From assembly GCA_026225055.1 (NCBI GenBank), contig JAMFSA010000146.1, positions 1 through 62,336 on the forward strand: a DNA stretch of 62,336 nucleotides, read 5' to 3'. The DNA comes from Mucilaginibacter xinganensis. GTDB taxonomy: Bacteria > Bacteroidota > Bacteroidia > Sphingobacteriales > Sphingobacteriaceae. How positions within the stretch are numbered: the first letter of the stretch is position 1; every line of letters begins with the position of its first letter. Of the stretch, positions 62,150 to 62,336 are shown in pieces. The position numbers were made by a program, and so were the translations under genes. The notes beneath the pieces were generated by a model. It made no database searches. It was not told the DNA's origin and worked only from the letters and a program-made list of their open reading frames with translations.

Positions 62150-62336
62150 TCTTTAAGGTACGAATAAACGACCTGAACGGTTTAAAAACCTGTATTTAAC
62201 GACAATGAGCCCAATTTATAAACATTCTAAATACTATGTATATGCACCTGTTTGACAAAGTGTTGACATTGCATCCTATTAATCCTGTTATTTTTGTCGG
62301 GTCAAATTTAAAAAACTGCTTTGAAGTACTTAAAGG
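62150..62336. other. End of window, no gene seen
   Basis: The last 187 bases hold no clear feature on either strand. A gene may start beyond the window. Confidence 0.4.

Overview
The window looks like a chromosomal segment of a Bacteroidota (Bacteroidetes) species, most probably a Sphingobacteriaceae member close to Mucilaginibacter or Pedobacter. The grounds are the long Bacteroidota-type IspG with an inserted domain, a ParC-like topoisomerase subunit with an acidic tail, a pdhA-pdhC pair without pdhB, many secreted glycoside hydrolases, promoter boxes of the Bacteroidota type (TAnnTTTG at -7) and intergenic spaces packed with short palindromic repeats. The genus is inferred from gene content, not from a marker gene. 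I see no rRNA, tRNA, CRISPR array, prophage or complete classical insertion sequence.

Layout. 1-1139 holds no credible gene and is a repeat cluster. 1140-6047: AlkA-type glycosylase, RarA, an ABC exporter pair and a GNAT acetyltransferase. 6078-21018: a carbohydrate-use region with GH20, a DUF1080 protein, GH2, GH28, GH35 and an aldose epimerase, interleaved with a DoxX protein, an acid phosphatase, a YncE/phosphoesterase fusion and a methyltransferase; it has no SusC/SusD pair. 21081-29722: FAD monooxygenase, ParC-like subunit, a DUF6364/PIN toxin-antitoxin pair, two NTF2-like secreted paralogues, a GNAT, an SGNH hydrolase and YceI. 29921-32722: a phosphate block (histidine kinase, DUF47/PhoU-like, PiT). 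32723-33564 is a second repeat island. 33565-37634: lipoprotein, rRNA-type methyltransferase, an S23/Avd-like four-helix protein inside simple repeats, and an MlaF/MlaE pair. 37947-43630: SDR, a PspC/LiaF-like/RDD envelope group, a ParE toxin-antitoxin pair and ispG. 43631-44266 is a third repeat island. 44267-53637: ABM monooxygenase, pyruvate oxidase-like enzyme, an ECF sigma factor with a membrane partner, an outer-membrane beta-barrel, and an SPFH/DUF922 pair. 53642-54199 is a small IS200/RAYT element. 54204-62149: CapA, NlpC/P60, pdhA-pdhC, metallo-hydrolase, alpha/beta hydrolase, RDD and DoxX proteins.

The most unusual material is the repeat landscape rather than a new protein system. 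A HUH transposase gene lies between two perfect hairpins that share a core but have different, internally complementary outer arms. The same core recurs twice downstream of pdhC, where the end of pdhC is also duplicated with only synonymous changes. Four copies of a ~190-bp hyphenated palindrome sit in the three repeat islands. A 142-bp MITE-like element with 10-bp target duplications has split another repeat palindrome at 46.6 kb. Simple repeat DNA like that seen between genes appears in frame inside ispG, and a decayed GH35 gene end abuts a palindrome at 19.09 kb.

Functionally this is an ordinary core and accessory segment of a polysaccharide-degrading aerobe: secreted enzymes trim galactose- and GlcNAc-containing glycans, phosphate import is grouped with a sensor kinase, and several small operons maintain the envelope. 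Family assignments come from motifs read by eye; no database search was run.
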